A stretch of DNA of 64,000 nt from Lachnospiraceae bacterium (GCA_017517305.1 JAFWZV010000007.1:62001-126000); one strand, 5' to 3'; counted from the first letter of the stretch, positions 8,136 to 16,834 are shown. Numbers and translations: made by a program. Notes: generated by a model from the letters alone, not told the origin.

Positions 8136-9278
8136 ATGGAAATATATGTTGTGAAGGCAGGGGATACAGTTTATGGTATAGCCTCATCCTATAGCGTAGA
8201 TGTAAATTTAATTATATTTGATAATCAATTAATATATCCATATGAGCTTGTCCCAGGACAGGCTCTTTTTATTGGGGTGGGAGAGAGAATAGGTGGAAGG
8301 ACAATATCTGTTAGTGGGTATGCTTATCCATTTATAAGTAGATGGGTACTAGGAGAGACATTACCATATCTCTCAGAGCTACCTATTTTCTCCTATGGAT
8401 TTACTAGTACAGGGGAATTGATACCACCCCTTTGGGATGACAGATGGCTTATAGAAAAGGCTATAGAGATGAGTGTGCAACCAATACTAACCTTAACGCC
8501 CTTTGGAGGTGACGGGCGATTTAATAATCAGCTTATATCCAGTGTGGTAAATAATCAGGAATATATAGATAATATTATTGAAAGTATTCTTCAAACCATG
8601 AGGGCTAAGAATTATGTAGGCATTGACATTGATTTTGAGTTTATATTGGCCTCAGATAGAGACAAATTTACAGATTTTGTAAGACAGGTGTCTGAGGCTA
8701 TGAGGGCAAATGGATATCATACTTCGGTAGCATTAGCACCAAAGAATTCACCCAATCAGAAGGGATTGTTATATGAGGGAAAGGATTATAAGGCTTTAGG
8801 TCAGGTGGCGGATCATCTTTTGCTAATGACCTACGAATGGGGCTATACCTATGGACCTCCTATGGCTGTGGCACCTATTAATCAGGTACGGCGGGTAGTG
8901 GATTATGCAGTGACAGAGATTCCAAGAGAAAAGCTTGATCTAGGAATTCCCAATTATGGATATGATTGGACATTGCCTTATGAAAGAGGTGTAAGTAGAG
9001 CAAAGACTTTAGGAAATGTTGAGGCCGTTCGTCTTGCTATAAGTATGGGGAGTGAGATTATATTTGATCAGGTGGCTATGAGCCCATATTTCAGATATGT
9101 TGATTCAAACACAGGATTGCAGCATGAGGTGTGGTTTGAGGATGTTAGAAGCCTTCAGGCAAAATTTGATTTACTGGAGGAATATAAGCTAAGAGGCTGT
9201 GGCTATTGGCAGATAATGCAGTGGTTTAGGGCCAATTGGTTATTGTTGGATGAAAAATTTACTGTTCAAAAGAGTTAA
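8136..9278 (+). CDS. LysM domain, glycoside hydrolase family 18 protein (SleL/YaaH-like)
   Basis: 380-aa predicted peptidoglycan-active enzyme. Residues 1-47 form a LysM module (VVKAGDTVYGIASSY) that binds glycan strands. The rest is a GH18 barrel with the catalytic DxDxE motif seen as GIDIDFE, Glu168 being the predicted acid/base, and a late Trp-rich strand (GCGYWQIMQWF). This domain order matches spore cortex and coat enzymes SleL/YaaH, N-acetylglucosaminidases acting on cortex. There is no signal peptide, as is also true of those spore proteins. A spore or germination role is an inference from the family; an intracellular muropeptide role cannot be excluded. Confidence 0.88.
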   Translation: MEIYVVKAGDTVYGIASSYSVDVNLIIFDNQLIYPYELVPGQALFIGVGERIGGRTISVSGYAYPFISRWVLGETLPYLSELPIFSYGFTSTGELIPPLWDDRWLIEKAIEMSVQPILTLTPFGGDGRFNNQLISSVVNNQEYIDNIIESILQTMRAKNYVGIDIDFEFILASDRDKFTDFVRQVSEAMRANGYHTSVALAPKNSPNQKGLLYEGKDYKALGQVADHLLLMTYEWGYTYGPPMAVAPINQVRRVVDYAVTEIPREKLDLGIPNYGYDWTLPYERGVSRAKTLGNVEAVRLAISMGSEIIFDQVAMSPYFRYVDSNTGLQHEVWFEDVRSLQAKFDLLEEYKLRGCGYWQIMQWFRANWLLLDEKFTVQKS

Positions 9279-9332
9279 GTAGTGTGGTATTATATAAAAG
9301 TATTAAAAAATTAATAAAAATAATTTATATTT

Positions 9333-9361
9333 TTTCCATAAAAAATAAAAATAGATTCGTA
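9333..9361 (+). promoter_or_regulatory. ECF-type promoter of the sigma/anti-sigma operon
   Basis: The block TTTCCATAAAAAA...CGTA is shared with the promoter region of the VWA lipoprotein at 10873. CCAT starts at 9336 and CGTA at 9358, the same 22-nt step as in the second copy. CGTA is a typical -10 core for ECF sigma factors, so auto-regulation is likely. Confidence 0.6.
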
Positions 9362-9384
9362 CATATAGATAGGAGGAAACATTT

Positions 9385-9945
9385 GTGACAGATAGGGAAT
9401 TCCAATCTGCCATAAAAAAGCTTCTTAAGGGAGATAAGGATGGACTAAGGCTCATCTACGAGGCATATGTTAAGCTCATATACGCAGTGGTATATGATAC
9501 GGTAGGCTCTAAGGAAGATGCAGAGGACATAACCTCAGATTTCTTTATTAAGCTAATTAGAGTGGCAGATTCATTTAAAATGGGAAGTCCTCACAAGACC
9601 TGGTTGGTTACTATAGCTAAGAATATGGCCATAGACCACATAAGGAAAAGAACCAAAGAGGTGCTTGAAATTGATAACACCTCAGATGATGATAATGCTC
9701 CACGTCAGTGGGAGGATACATCTAGGGCAAGTGTGGAGGATACGGTTGCAATGTCTAGCGATATAAGTCAGGCTATGGAGACATTAGAACCAAGAGAAAA
9801 GGAAATAATTGACCTAAAGTTAGTTGGTCAATTCAAATTTAAAGAAATTGCTGAGATGACGGGGCAACCTATGGGAACAGTAACCTGGCTGTATAATCAG
9901 GGTATAAAAAAACTAAGGAGGTGTCTGGCAGATTATGAACAATAA
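9385..9945 (+). CDS. RNA polymerase sigma factor, ECF subfamily
   Basis: 186-aa sigma-70 family member with only regions 2 and 4. Region 2 is visible as SKEDAEDITSDFFIKL and TWLVTIAKNMAIDHIRKR (residues about 45-92); region 4 is at 130-180 with LEPREKEIIDLKLVGQFKFK and the recognition helix MPMGTV-like QPMGTVTWLYNQG. The start is GTG at 9385, 8 nt after AGGAGG. The 3' end overlaps the membrane-anchored anti-sigma gene by 11 nt. A near-identical sequence block upstream of this gene and of the VWA lipoprotein suggests those are its regulon in this window. Confidence 0.93.
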   Translation: MTDREFQSAIKKLLKGDKDGLRLIYEAYVKLIYAVVYDTVGSKEDAEDITSDFFIKLIRVADSFKMGSPHKTWLVTIAKNMAIDHIRKRTKEVLEIDNTSDDDNAPRQWEDTSRASVEDTVAMSSDISQAMETLEPREKEIIDLKLVGQFKFKEIAEMTGQPMGTVTWLYNQGIKKLRRCLADYEQ

Positions 9946-10801
9946 TATGAATAATATCACTAATATAAATGAATACAGAGAAAATATAGTGCCGGATGCG
10001 TCCGCATTTAATATAAATGAGCCTGGCATACCAGTTGAATTTGTAAGTCAGGAATTTGTTGATCAATATATCAAAGCCACAGAAAATAATACCCCTGATT
10101 TGTGGGGAAGGATTGAGGCGGGCTTTGAATTAGAAGCAAAGAATGTGATGGCCGAAAAAAGACGAAAGATGGCTACCACAAAGAAGGTGGTAGGATTTGT
10201 AGCAGCGGCTGCACTTATAACAATAATAGCAGTACCTGTTATGATGCTTAGTATGGGTGGTCAAAAGAATGAGGAATGTAAACTTGAGGCAACACAGGAA
10301 GTAAGCCACTATGAAGCATCGGATTCTGTAGCTATGGAGGCGCCTACTGAAGCTGCTGCTATGGAGGATACTCATGAGGAGTACATGATGGAAAGTGAAA
10401 CAGCTATTCCATCTGAGGAGGGTGTAGGAAATACCATAACTAATGATTCAACCGTATCAGGAAGTTATACAGCTAAACAGTTAGAGGAAATACAGGGAAC
10501 ACAGACTGATTCCAGACAGATGGTGATTGAGGGTGAATTTATATTTGATGGTAATTCAAATGAAGTTACATTCAAGGTAAATAACATATCCGACAATCAG
10601 TACAAAGAATTGGTTATTGATATAGGAGACGAGATCTCGCTATCAAATTCAATGTATGTATTATCTATGGATGTAATGCTGTTTGAAGGAAAGATAACTA
10701 TTGATTCAGTTGAAATAGATGATTTAGGACATATAACAGGAAGAATAATTGATTTAGAGCATCAGGGAATAACCACAGAAAAGGAATATACAACCAAATA
10801 A
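9935..10801 (+). CDS. Membrane-anchored anti-sigma factor
   Basis: 288-aa single-pass protein, predicted to hold the preceding ECF sigma factor inactive at the membrane. A cytoplasmic N-terminal region of about 80 residues (with WGRIEAGFELEAKN as likely anti-sigma helix) is followed by one membrane helix at residues 86-106 and an acidic extracellular part rich in Glu and Ser, then a compact C-terminal beta-rich domain from residue 175. No zinc-binding ZAS motif (HxxxCxxC) is visible, so the sigma contact is of another type. The ATG lies 13 nt after AGGAGG inside the sigma gene; overlap implies coupled translation. Assignment rests on gene order and topology. Confidence 0.75.
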   Translation: MNNNMNNITNINEYRENIVPDASAFNINEPGIPVEFVSQEFVDQYIKATENNTPDLWGRIEAGFELEAKNVMAEKRRKMATTKKVVGFVAAAALITIIAVPVMMLSMGGQKNEECKLEATQEVSHYEASDSVAMEAPTEAAAMEDTHEEYMMESETAIPSEEGVGNTITNDSTVSGSYTAKQLEEIQGTQTDSRQMVIEGEFIFDGNSNEVTFKVNNISDNQYKELVIDIGDEISLSNSMYVLSMDVMLFEGKITIDSVEIDDLGHITGRIIDLEHQGITTEKEYTTK

Positions 10802-10805
10802 GTTA

Positions 10806-10850
10806 AAGGGCTAAGTTTCTAAAAAAATATGGAACTTAGCCCTGTTTTTT
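10806..10850 (+). terminator. Terminator of the sigma/anti-sigma operon
   Basis: Twelve-bp stem GGGCTAAGTTTC / GGAACTTAGCCC (two imperfect closing pairs) followed by a G and seven T, a few nt after the anti-sigma stop codon. Confidence 0.85.
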
Positions 10851-10872
10851 ATGGAAAAATTTTTAAAATCTA

Positions 10873-10901
10873 TTTCCATAAAAAACAATAATACATCCGT
10901 A
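10873..10901 (+). promoter_or_regulatory. ECF-type promoter of the VWA lipoprotein
   Basis: TTTCCATAAAAAAC...ATCCGTA matches the sigma-operon promoter at nearly every position, with identical spacing from CCAT (10876) to CGTA (10898). The 5' leader is about 95 nt long. Confidence 0.6.
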
Positions 10902-11002
10902 TATTAAATATAAGCTTATAAAAACAAAGAAGATATGTGGATTTTGGTAAGCCAAATCCATAGAAATAGTTGAATTTAATATGCTTAATAGGAGGGATTT
11001 TT

Positions 11003-12691
11003 ATGAGAAAGAAATATTTGATGAAGAAAGCATTAGTATTCACATTGGCAGGTTCTATGCTACTTGGCCTTTGTGGATGTGGAGAAAAATCTGAGGAACC
11101 AGTGGTATATGAATCTACTACCGAAGCTGCGTATTATGAATATCCAGCGGAAACAGGTAGTGTAAGTGGAGCATATGGAGAATCTGAATCTCTGGCCTGT
11201 GACAGTGCAGCTCCTCTTAACAATACTGCTATTACAGATGGGGGATGTGTGGAAGAATGGCCTATGGAGGAAGAATTTAATACCAATGAATATAATGATT
11301 TGGCTGAAAATTCGTGGCTTTCAGTTAAGACATCACCCCTTTCAACCTTTGCTGCTGATGTGGACACTGCATCCTATACAAATATTAGAAGTAATATAGT
11401 AAATGGGTATGACGTGCCAGCTTCATCAGTAAGAATAGAGGAAATGATAAACTATTTCCATTATGATTATGATGAGCCTAATCCTGGAGAAAAGTTTGCA
11501 GTATATACAGAGTACGCTGATTGTCCATGGAATGAGGATACAAAGCTAGCATTGGTATCTCTTAATACAGAGGATATTGATTTTAGTGAGGCGCCGGATT
11601 CAAACATAGTATTTCTTATAGACACTTCAGGTTCTATGTTTGATGAAGATAAGCTACCATTAGTACAGAAGTCTCTTTGTATGCTTGCTGAAAATCTTAC
11701 TGAGAAGGATAGAGTATCAATTGTAACCTACGCAGGAAGTGATACAGTGGTGCTTGAGGGTGCTAAGGGAAATGATTATCATACTATTTCAACTGCCATA
11801 GAAGGACTTGAAGCCTATGGTTCAACCAATGGATCAGCAGGTATAGAAACTGCATATGACATTGCTGAGGAATATTTTATAAATGGTGGTAATAACAGAG
11901 TAATTCTTTGCACAGACGGAGACCTTAATGTAGGCGTAACCAGCGAGGGCGAGTTAGAGAAGCTTATTACCAAGAAGAAGGAAAGTGGAGTTTACTTAAG
12001 TGTACTTGGTTTTGGATATGGAAACTACAAGGACAATAAGCTAGAGACATTAGCTGATAAGGGAAATGGAAACTATGCGTACATCGACTCAACCTTCGAA
12101 GCAAAGAGAGCCTTAGTAGATGAGATGGGGGCAACAATGGTTACAGTAGCTAAGGATGTTAAGCTTCAGGTAGAATTCAATCCGGCAAACGTAAAGGGCT
12201 ATAGGCTCATTGGCTATGAAAATAGAACCATGGCAGCAGAGGATTTTTCTGACGACACTAAGGACGGAGGAGAAATGGGAGCAGGACATACAGTTACTGC
12301 AATATATGAGATAGCATTAACAGACTCTGAATTTGAAATAAATGAGCCAGACTTGAAGTATGGTAATGATGAAGCAGGGGAAGAACTTAGTGAAGGTACA
12401 TCTGAAGGTGATGAGCTTTTCACAGTAAATGTACGCTACAAGGAGCCAGATGAGGATGAAAGCAAGCTTAACTCCTATGTATGTACAGTAGAAAACTATG
12501 ATGCTAAGGGCTCAGATAATCTTCGTTGGGCGGCAGCAGTTGCATCATATGGAATGTACCTAAAGGATAGCCAGTATATGGGAACAACCGACAAAGAGTT
12601 GGTTCTTGACCTTGCAAAGTCAGTAGCTGGCTGGGAAGATGATGACTACAAGTCAGAATTTATAAGCTTAGTACAAGAATACGATAAGTAA
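11003..12691 (+). CDS. YfbK-like von Willebrand factor A lipoprotein
   Basis: 562-aa secreted, probably lipid-anchored protein. The N terminus is a lipoprotein signal (KKYLMKKALVF, hydrophobic core, lipobox-like LCGC, Cys about residue 27). An acidic linker leads to the YfbK N-terminal region (FAADVDTASYTNIRSNI and SSVRIEEMINYFHYDY), a VWA domain with the metal site DTSGS at residues 207-211 and CTDGDLNVG, and the DUF3520-type C-terminal domain. Start chosen at 11003, 6 nt after GGAGGG; an upstream ATG at 10970 would spoil the signal peptide. VWA domains bind protein ligands through a divalent cation. Its promoter matches that of the neighbouring sigma factor, so it is probably an envelope-stress output. 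Confidence 0.9.
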   Translation: MRKKYLMKKALVFTLAGSMLLGLCGCGEKSEEPVVYESTTEAAYYEYPAETGSVSGAYGESESLACDSAAPLNNTAITDGGCVEEWPMEEEFNTNEYNDLAENSWLSVKTSPLSTFAADVDTASYTNIRSNIVNGYDVPASSVRIEEMINYFHYDYDEPNPGEKFAVYTEYADCPWNEDTKLALVSLNTEDIDFSEAPDSNIVFLIDTSGSMFDEDKLPLVQKSLCMLAENLTEKDRVSIVTYAGSDTVVLEGAKGNDYHTISTAIEGLEAYGSTNGSAGIETAYDIAEEYFINGGNNRVILCTDGDLNVGVTSEGELEKLITKKKESGVYLSVLGFGYGNYKDNKLETLADKGNGNYAYIDSTFEAKRALVDEMGATMVTVAKDVKLQVEFNPANVKGYRLIGYENRTMAAEDFSDDTKDGGEMGAGHTVTAIYEIALTDSEFEINEPDLKYGNDEAGEELSEGTSEGDELFTVNVRYKEPDEDESKLNSYVCTVENYDAKGSDNLRWAAAVASYGMYLKDSQYMGTTDKELVLDLAKSVAGWEDDDYKSEFISLVQEYDK

Positions 12692-12715
12692 CATATAGAA
12701 TATGTAGGAAATTGA

Positions 12716-12840
12716 CAAAGGATGCGCCAATAACTTATGTTCCGGCCGCGACAGGGTTGGACTAAGCTGACCGTTTTAAGTGTCAGCGCGGTCCAATCCC
12801 TAGGCAGGCCGGCCAATTAAGTAAATCTGCGCATCCTTTG
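12716..12840 (+). ncRNA. GC-rich, rod-like structured RNA element, no family assigned
   Basis: This 125-nt stretch stands out from its AT-rich surroundings. Its ends form a perfect 12-bp stem (CAAAGGATGCGC 12716-12727 with GCGCATCCTTTG 12829-12840). Inside, ACTTA/TAAGT, CCGGCC/GGCCGG, AGGG-TTGGAC/GTCCAA-T-CCCT and a terminal GCTGAC/GTCAGC hairpin are nested in register, giving one long rod. A TTGACA at 12712 overlaps the first stem. No riboswitch, 6S or SRP consensus was recognised. It lies 24 nt after the VWA gene and 79 nt before the amylase gene, so it could be a free RNA, an elaborate terminator or an inserted palindromic element. Confidence 0.5.
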
Positions 12841-12854
12841 CTATGTTTTCGTAC

Positions 12855-12883
12855 TTTACTCTCTTAAACTTTTCTGCTATAAT
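12855..12883 (+). promoter_or_regulatory. Promoter of the alpha-amylase operon
   Basis: TTTACT (12855-12860), 17-bp spacer, perfect TATAAT (12878-12883). Transcription would begin near 12890, in accord with translation from the ATG at 12920. Confidence 0.6.
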
Positions 12884-12919
12884 AGTTTAGAATATTAAAG
12901 TGTGAAATCGGAGGTTAAT

Positions 12920-14371
12920 ATGGGACTTAACGGAATCATGATGCAATATTTTGAGTGGGACCTTCCAGCAGATTCCACATTGTGGAACACTCTTAAGGCA
13001 GATGCCACTAAATTAAAGAACGCAGGAGTAACAGCAGTTTGGCTACCACCTGCATATAAGGGAGCTAATGGAGTAAATGACGTAGGCTATGGAGTGTACG
13101 ATTTATATGATTTAGGTGAATTTGACCAGAAGGGAAGCGTTGCCACTAAGTATGGTACGAAGGCAGAATACTTAGCTGCAGTTAAGGCTCTTCATACAAA
13201 GGGAATTAATGTATACGCAGACGTTGTGCTAAATCACAAGATTGGTGCTGATGCAGTTGAGAAGGTTACAGCAGAGGAGTTTAATTCTGGTAGTCGTAAT
13301 CAGATGGTTGGAGACCAGAAGAAGATTGGTGCATGGACTAAGTTTACCTTCCCAGGAAGAAAGGGCAAGTACTCAGACTTTACTTGGAATTGGAATCATT
13401 TTGACGGAATTGACTGGGATCAGGATAGAGCCAAGAAATCTATATTTAGATTTAAGGGCAAGGATTGGGATGAGTCAGTTGATAAGGAGCTTGGTAACTA
13501 TGATTACCTTATGGGCGCAGATTTGGATTTCTCTAATCAAGAGGTTAGAGAGGAGCTTATGCGTTGGGGTAAGTGGTATGTAGAGGAAGTAGGTCTTGAT
13601 GGCTTTAGATTAGATGCAGTTAAGCATATTAACAAATACTTCTATAAGGATTTTATGAGAAGTGTTAAGGAGTCTACTGAAAAGGATTTATTTGCAGTAG
13701 GTGAGTACTGGCATTGGGATGTAAATAAGCTTCAGGATTATATTGCAGGAACAGAAGGAGAGGTAAGTCTTTTCGATGTGCCACTTCATTTTAACTTCCA
13801 TAACTGTTCAAAGGCACATGGAAATTATGATCTTAGAACAATATTAGATGGTACTCTTACTAAGGTGAATCCTCTTAAGGCAGTTACATTTGTAGATAAC
13901 CATGATTCACAGCCGGGACAGTCTTTAGAGTCTTGGGTAGAGGATTGGTTTAAGCCTATGGCTTATGCAATCATTCTTCTTAGACAGGAGGGTTATCCTT
14001 GTGTATTCTATGGAGATTACAAAGGAATTCCTACAGCTAAGATAAAGTCTAAGAAGAAGGAATTAGACAAGCTTATGAAGATAAGACGAGATAAGTCTTA
14101 TGGACCTCAGCATGATTACTTCGATGATCCAAACTGTATAGGTTGGACTAGAGAGGGTGATGAGGAGCACAAGGATTCAGGTCTTGCAGTAGTAATGAGT
14201 GATGGTACAGGCGGTACTAAGCGTATGTATATTGGCAAGCAGTTTGTGGGCTGTCATTTTGCAGATGCTATGGGCAATGCTAAATATAATATCAAGATTG
14301 ACGAAGAGGGATTCGGTGATTTCTACGTTAATCGTGATTCTGTTGCAGTGTGGGTGAGAAAAGAGAAGTAG
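12920..14371 (+). CDS. Intracellular alpha-amylase, GH13
   Basis: 483-aa cytoplasmic enzyme that cleaves alpha-1,4-glucans or maltodextrins; there is no signal peptide. The four conserved GH13 regions are present: DVVLNH, GFRLDAVKH with nucleophile Asp232, the acid/base Glu262 in AVGEYW, and FVDNHD with Asp329. The length and the start GLNGIMMQYFEWDLP match the GH13 subfamily 5 bacterial liquefying and cytoplasmic amylases. The ATG at 12920 is used because GGAGG is 5 nt upstream; a GTG at 12902 lacks a ribosome binding site. Followed at 13 nt by a YerC regulator gene. A role in mobilising internal glycogen or imported maltodextrin is inferred. Confidence 0.95.
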   Translation: MGLNGIMMQYFEWDLPADSTLWNTLKADATKLKNAGVTAVWLPPAYKGANGVNDVGYGVYDLYDLGEFDQKGSVATKYGTKAEYLAAVKALHTKGINVYADVVLNHKIGADAVEKVTAEEFNSGSRNQMVGDQKKIGAWTKFTFPGRKGKYSDFTWNWNHFDGIDWDQDRAKKSIFRFKGKDWDESVDKELGNYDYLMGADLDFSNQEVREELMRWGKWYVEEVGLDGFRLDAVKHINKYFYKDFMRSVKESTEKDLFAVGEYWHWDVNKLQDYIAGTEGEVSLFDVPLHFNFHNCSKAHGNYDLRTILDGTLTKVNPLKAVTFVDNHDSQPGQSLESWVEDWFKPMAYAIILLRQEGYPCVFYGDYKGIPTAKIKSKKKELDKLMKIRRDKSYGPQHDYFDDPNCIGWTREGDEEHKDSGLAVVMSDGTGGTKRMYIGKQFVGCHFADAMGNAKYNIKIDEEGFGDFYVNRDSVAVWVRKEK

Positions 14372-14384
14372 GAGCAGGATATTT

Positions 14385-14687
14385 ATGGGAAAGTCAATTA
14401 GAAATGAAACTGTAAAGGATTTATTTGAGGCAGTGCTTACACTTGAGACTGTTGAGGAATGCTTTGACTTCTTCGAGGATGTTTGTACTGTTAATGAGGT
14501 ACTTGCTATAGCCCAGAGATTCGCTGTGGCTAAGATGCTTAAGGAGAACAATACATACCTGGAGGTTGCTAAGACTACAGGTGCATCAACAGCAACTATA
14601 AGTAGGGTTAATCGTTCTCTTAACTATGGCAATGACGGATATGAGCTGGTGTTCTCAAGACTTAATAAGGCTAAGGAAGATCAGTAA
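14385..14687 (+). CDS. yerC: YerC/YecD family TrpR-like regulator
   Basis: 100-aa small helical DNA-binding protein of the Trp-repressor superfamily. The helix-turn-helix is seen in YLEVAKTTGASTATISRVNR at residues 61-80, with LNYGNDGYELV following, which is characteristic of Firmicutes YerC. The role of YerC proteins is poorly known; repression by a small ligand is possible by analogy with TrpR. Located 13 nt after the amylase gene and probably cotranscribed; a strong terminator follows. Confidence 0.9.
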   Translation: MGKSIRNETVKDLFEAVLTLETVEECFDFFEDVCTVNEVLAIAQRFAVAKMLKENNTYLEVAKTTGASTATISRVNRSLNYGNDGYELVFSRLNKAKEDQ

Positions 14688-14726
14688 GAGCTAATATTTT
14701 ATGGATGCATAATATGAATTTATTTG

Positions 14727-14767
14727 AAGCAATACTTTGTTCCTAAGGGATAAAGTATTGCTTTTTT
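14727..14767 (+). terminator. Terminator after yerC
   Basis: Twelve-bp stem AAGCAATACTTT / AAAGTATTGCTT, 13-nt loop, six T directly following. Confidence 0.9.
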
Positions 14768-14852
14768 ATGTCGATAATATAAGTGTAAAGTTCATCCTCC
14801 ATATGTAGACTGATTAATCTTATTGTGTTGTAAGAAAAAAGGAGGACGGATT

Positions 14853-15965
14853 ATGGTTATTGGAACAAGCGCAGTTAACATGGCAGCAACCGGAAGTAAG
14901 ATGATGAAGGTAAGTAAGACAAATCAAACTCTTATGAGAAACAATGCTACTGGGGAGGTAAGGTATCAGGAGAGTACTTTTGAACAATCATTCACCAGTA
15001 CATATTCCTCAAATCAAGGACACCTTCTGGAGAATCCACAGGAGGATCGTCCCGGTATTGACCAGGATAACTATGTGGCACCGGTATTAACCAGCAGACA
15101 GGAGGATAGTGTAAGTAGCTTACTGAAGCAACTAAGAAACTTCCTTCAAGAATTTAGAAACAGGTTGACGCTACTTATAGGAAGAAGAGGAAAATATATA
15201 GGTGGTAGAGAAGCACTGTATAATGGATTTATTGATAATGGAAACACACTTGATTTATCCAATGGAACAGGTAATGCAAATGTATGGACAGTAACTAATT
15301 ATACTGAGTACAAGTATGAGGAGGCAGAAACCTTGAATTTTGCTACCACAGGTAAGGTTACTACAGGTGATGGTAGAACTATTGAATTTGGCATGGAAAT
15401 TGCTATGTCTAGAGAATATGTTGAAACCTCAGAGGAACTATCCTGTGATACAAAGGTAATACTTACAGATCCATTGATAATTAGTCTGGATTCAAACCCT
15501 ATAGGTGTTAGTGACCAAAAGTGGAAATTTGATATCGATGGAGATGGTAATCAGGATAGTATATCTATGCTATCGAAGGGTTCAGGATTTTTGGCCTTTG
15601 ACAAGAACGGCGACGGAGCTATTAACAGTGGTTTAGAGTTATTCGGCGCAAAAACTGGGAATGGCTTTGCAGAGCTTATGGGCTTTGATGAAGATGGAAA
15701 TAATTGGATTGATGAGAATGACTCCATATATGATAAGCTTTCTGTTTGGGTTAAGGATGATTCAGGTGAAGATAAGCTTCTCAGCCTAAAGGACGCCAAG
15801 GTTGGAGCAATTTATCTTGCAAATATGGCGACCAATTATGCTTTAAAATCTATGGAGGATAATGAGCAAAATGCTCAGATAAGACGAAGTGGAATGTACC
15901 TAACAGAGGATGGCTTGGCAAAATCCATACAACAGCTGGATATGGTGAAAGGCTTGGTAAGTTAA
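14853..15965 (+). CDS. Calcium-binding EF-hand/dockerin-like repeat protein, unknown function
   Basis: 370-aa protein without a signal peptide or membrane helix. Acidic loops typical of calcium binding appear three times in the second half: DIDGDGNQDSI, DKNGDGAINSG and DEDGNNWIDEND. The first third is Ser/Gln-rich with a basic segment (LRNFLQEFRNRLTLLIGRRG). The start is the ATG at 14853, 4 nt after GGAGGACGG-type Shine-Dalgarno; an earlier in-frame start at 14823 has none. The plan resembles clostridial proteins of unknown function with FG-GAP-like or EF-hand loops. Monocistronic. No partner is suggested by the neighbours. Confidence 0.7.
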   Translation: MVIGTSAVNMAATGSKMMKVSKTNQTLMRNNATGEVRYQESTFEQSFTSTYSSNQGHLLENPQEDRPGIDQDNYVAPVLTSRQEDSVSSLLKQLRNFLQEFRNRLTLLIGRRGKYIGGREALYNGFIDNGNTLDLSNGTGNANVWTVTNYTEYKYEEAETLNFATTGKVTTGDGRTIEFGMEIAMSREYVETSEELSCDTKVILTDPLIISLDSNPIGVSDQKWKFDIDGDGNQDSISMLSKGSGFLAFDKNGDGAINSGLELFGAKTGNGFAELMGFDEDGNNWIDENDSIYDKLSVWVKDDSGEDKLLSLKDAKVGAIYLANMATNYALKSMEDNEQNAQIRRSGMYLTEDGLAKSIQQLDMVKGLVS

Positions 15966-15972
15966 AAAAACC

Positions 15973-16001
15973 TTTACATCTAGTTTTTAATACTATATAA
16001 T
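15973..16001 (+). promoter_or_regulatory. Promoter of the DUF1836 gene
   Basis: TTTACA (15973-15978), 17-bp spacer, TATAAT (15996-16001): a near-consensus sigma-A promoter. Confidence 0.7.
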
Positions 16002-16080
16002 CTAAATTAGTAGAAAATAATGGATATTAAGGGCATGAATATGCGCGCCATTTAATATGATACTTAGTGGAGAATATGGT

Positions 16081-16755
16081 ATGAATATGGGTAACGAAAT
16101 AAGCATGGCAGAATTAAAGAAGCAGATAGGTCAGTGGCTTGATCTGGGATATATTGCTCCGGAGGATATACCTTCCATAGAGCTATATATGGATCAGGTT
16201 ACTACATTTATGGATAGATATTTGTCAAAGAATAAAAGAACAGAAGAGGATAAAACTCTTACTAAGACTATGATAAATAACTACACCAAGAATGATTTAT
16301 TGCCTCCGTCTAATAAGAAGAGATACTCTAAGGAGCATATAATTCTGCTTATATATATTTACTACTTTAAGAATGTGGTGACGATTAATGATATTCAGGT
16401 GGTGCTTAAGCCGCTTATTGAAAATTATTATGACAATAAGCAAGCATCCTACAGCTTAGAGGAGGTATATACAACCCTCTATGAGTTAGAGAAAATCCAG
16501 TATGACAATACCGAGATGAGTATTACAAAGACCTTAGAGCTTATAGAACAAGGCTTTGATGGTAAGGATGATGAGTATCTTAAGAAGCTAACCTTCTTAG
16601 CATTACTAGGCTATGATATTTACCTTAAGAAAAAGTTTATGGAAAGTATTATTGACGATATGGCTAAGAATATGGCTAAGGAAGAGGAAACATCTAAGGA
16701 TAAGCCGAGTAAGGACAAGCCTAATAAGGAAAAAAAAGAAAAAATTAAAAATTAA
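16081..16755 (+). CDS. DUF1836 protein
   Basis: About 224 aa, cytoplasmic. The DUF1836 signature is visible at residues 58-110: TKTMINNYTKNDLLPP, KKRYSKEHIILLIYIYYFK and VTINDIQ. This resembles a winged or MerR-like helix-turn-helix, and the family is thought to contain DNA-binding regulators, though no role is established. The C-terminal 20 residues are a Lys/Glu tail. The ATG at 16081 has GGAG 8 nt upstream and is preferred over 16057, which has none. Own promoter and terminator flank it, so it is monocistronic. Confidence 0.85.
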   Translation: MNMGNEISMAELKKQIGQWLDLGYIAPEDIPSIELYMDQVTTFMDRYLSKNKRTEEDKTLTKTMINNYTKNDLLPPSNKKRYSKEHIILLIYIYYFKNVVTINDIQVVLKPLIENYYDNKQASYSLEEVYTTLYELEKIQYDNTEMSITKTLELIEQGFDGKDDEYLKKLTFLALLGYDIYLKKKFMESIIDDMAKNMAKEEETSKDKPSKDKPNKEKKEKIKN

Positions 16756-16763
16756 GATTCAAA

Positions 16764-16798
16764 GCGCCTGTGCAAGAGTTTGTACAGGCGTTATTTCT
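16764..16798 (+). terminator. Terminator after the DUF1836 gene
   Basis: Ten-bp stem CGCCTGTGCA / TGTACAGGCG with a 6-nt loop followed by TTATTTCTT. Confidence 0.75.
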
Positions 16799-16834
16799 TA
16801 GCCATATATAATACGTCTTTTGAGAGTCAGCCTC

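Noticed and set aside
12712-12741. TTGACA-N18-TATGTT promoter inside the structured element
   Set aside because: The -35 box overlaps the outer stem and the -10 box is poor; the start would cut the rod in half. Kept only as a remark.
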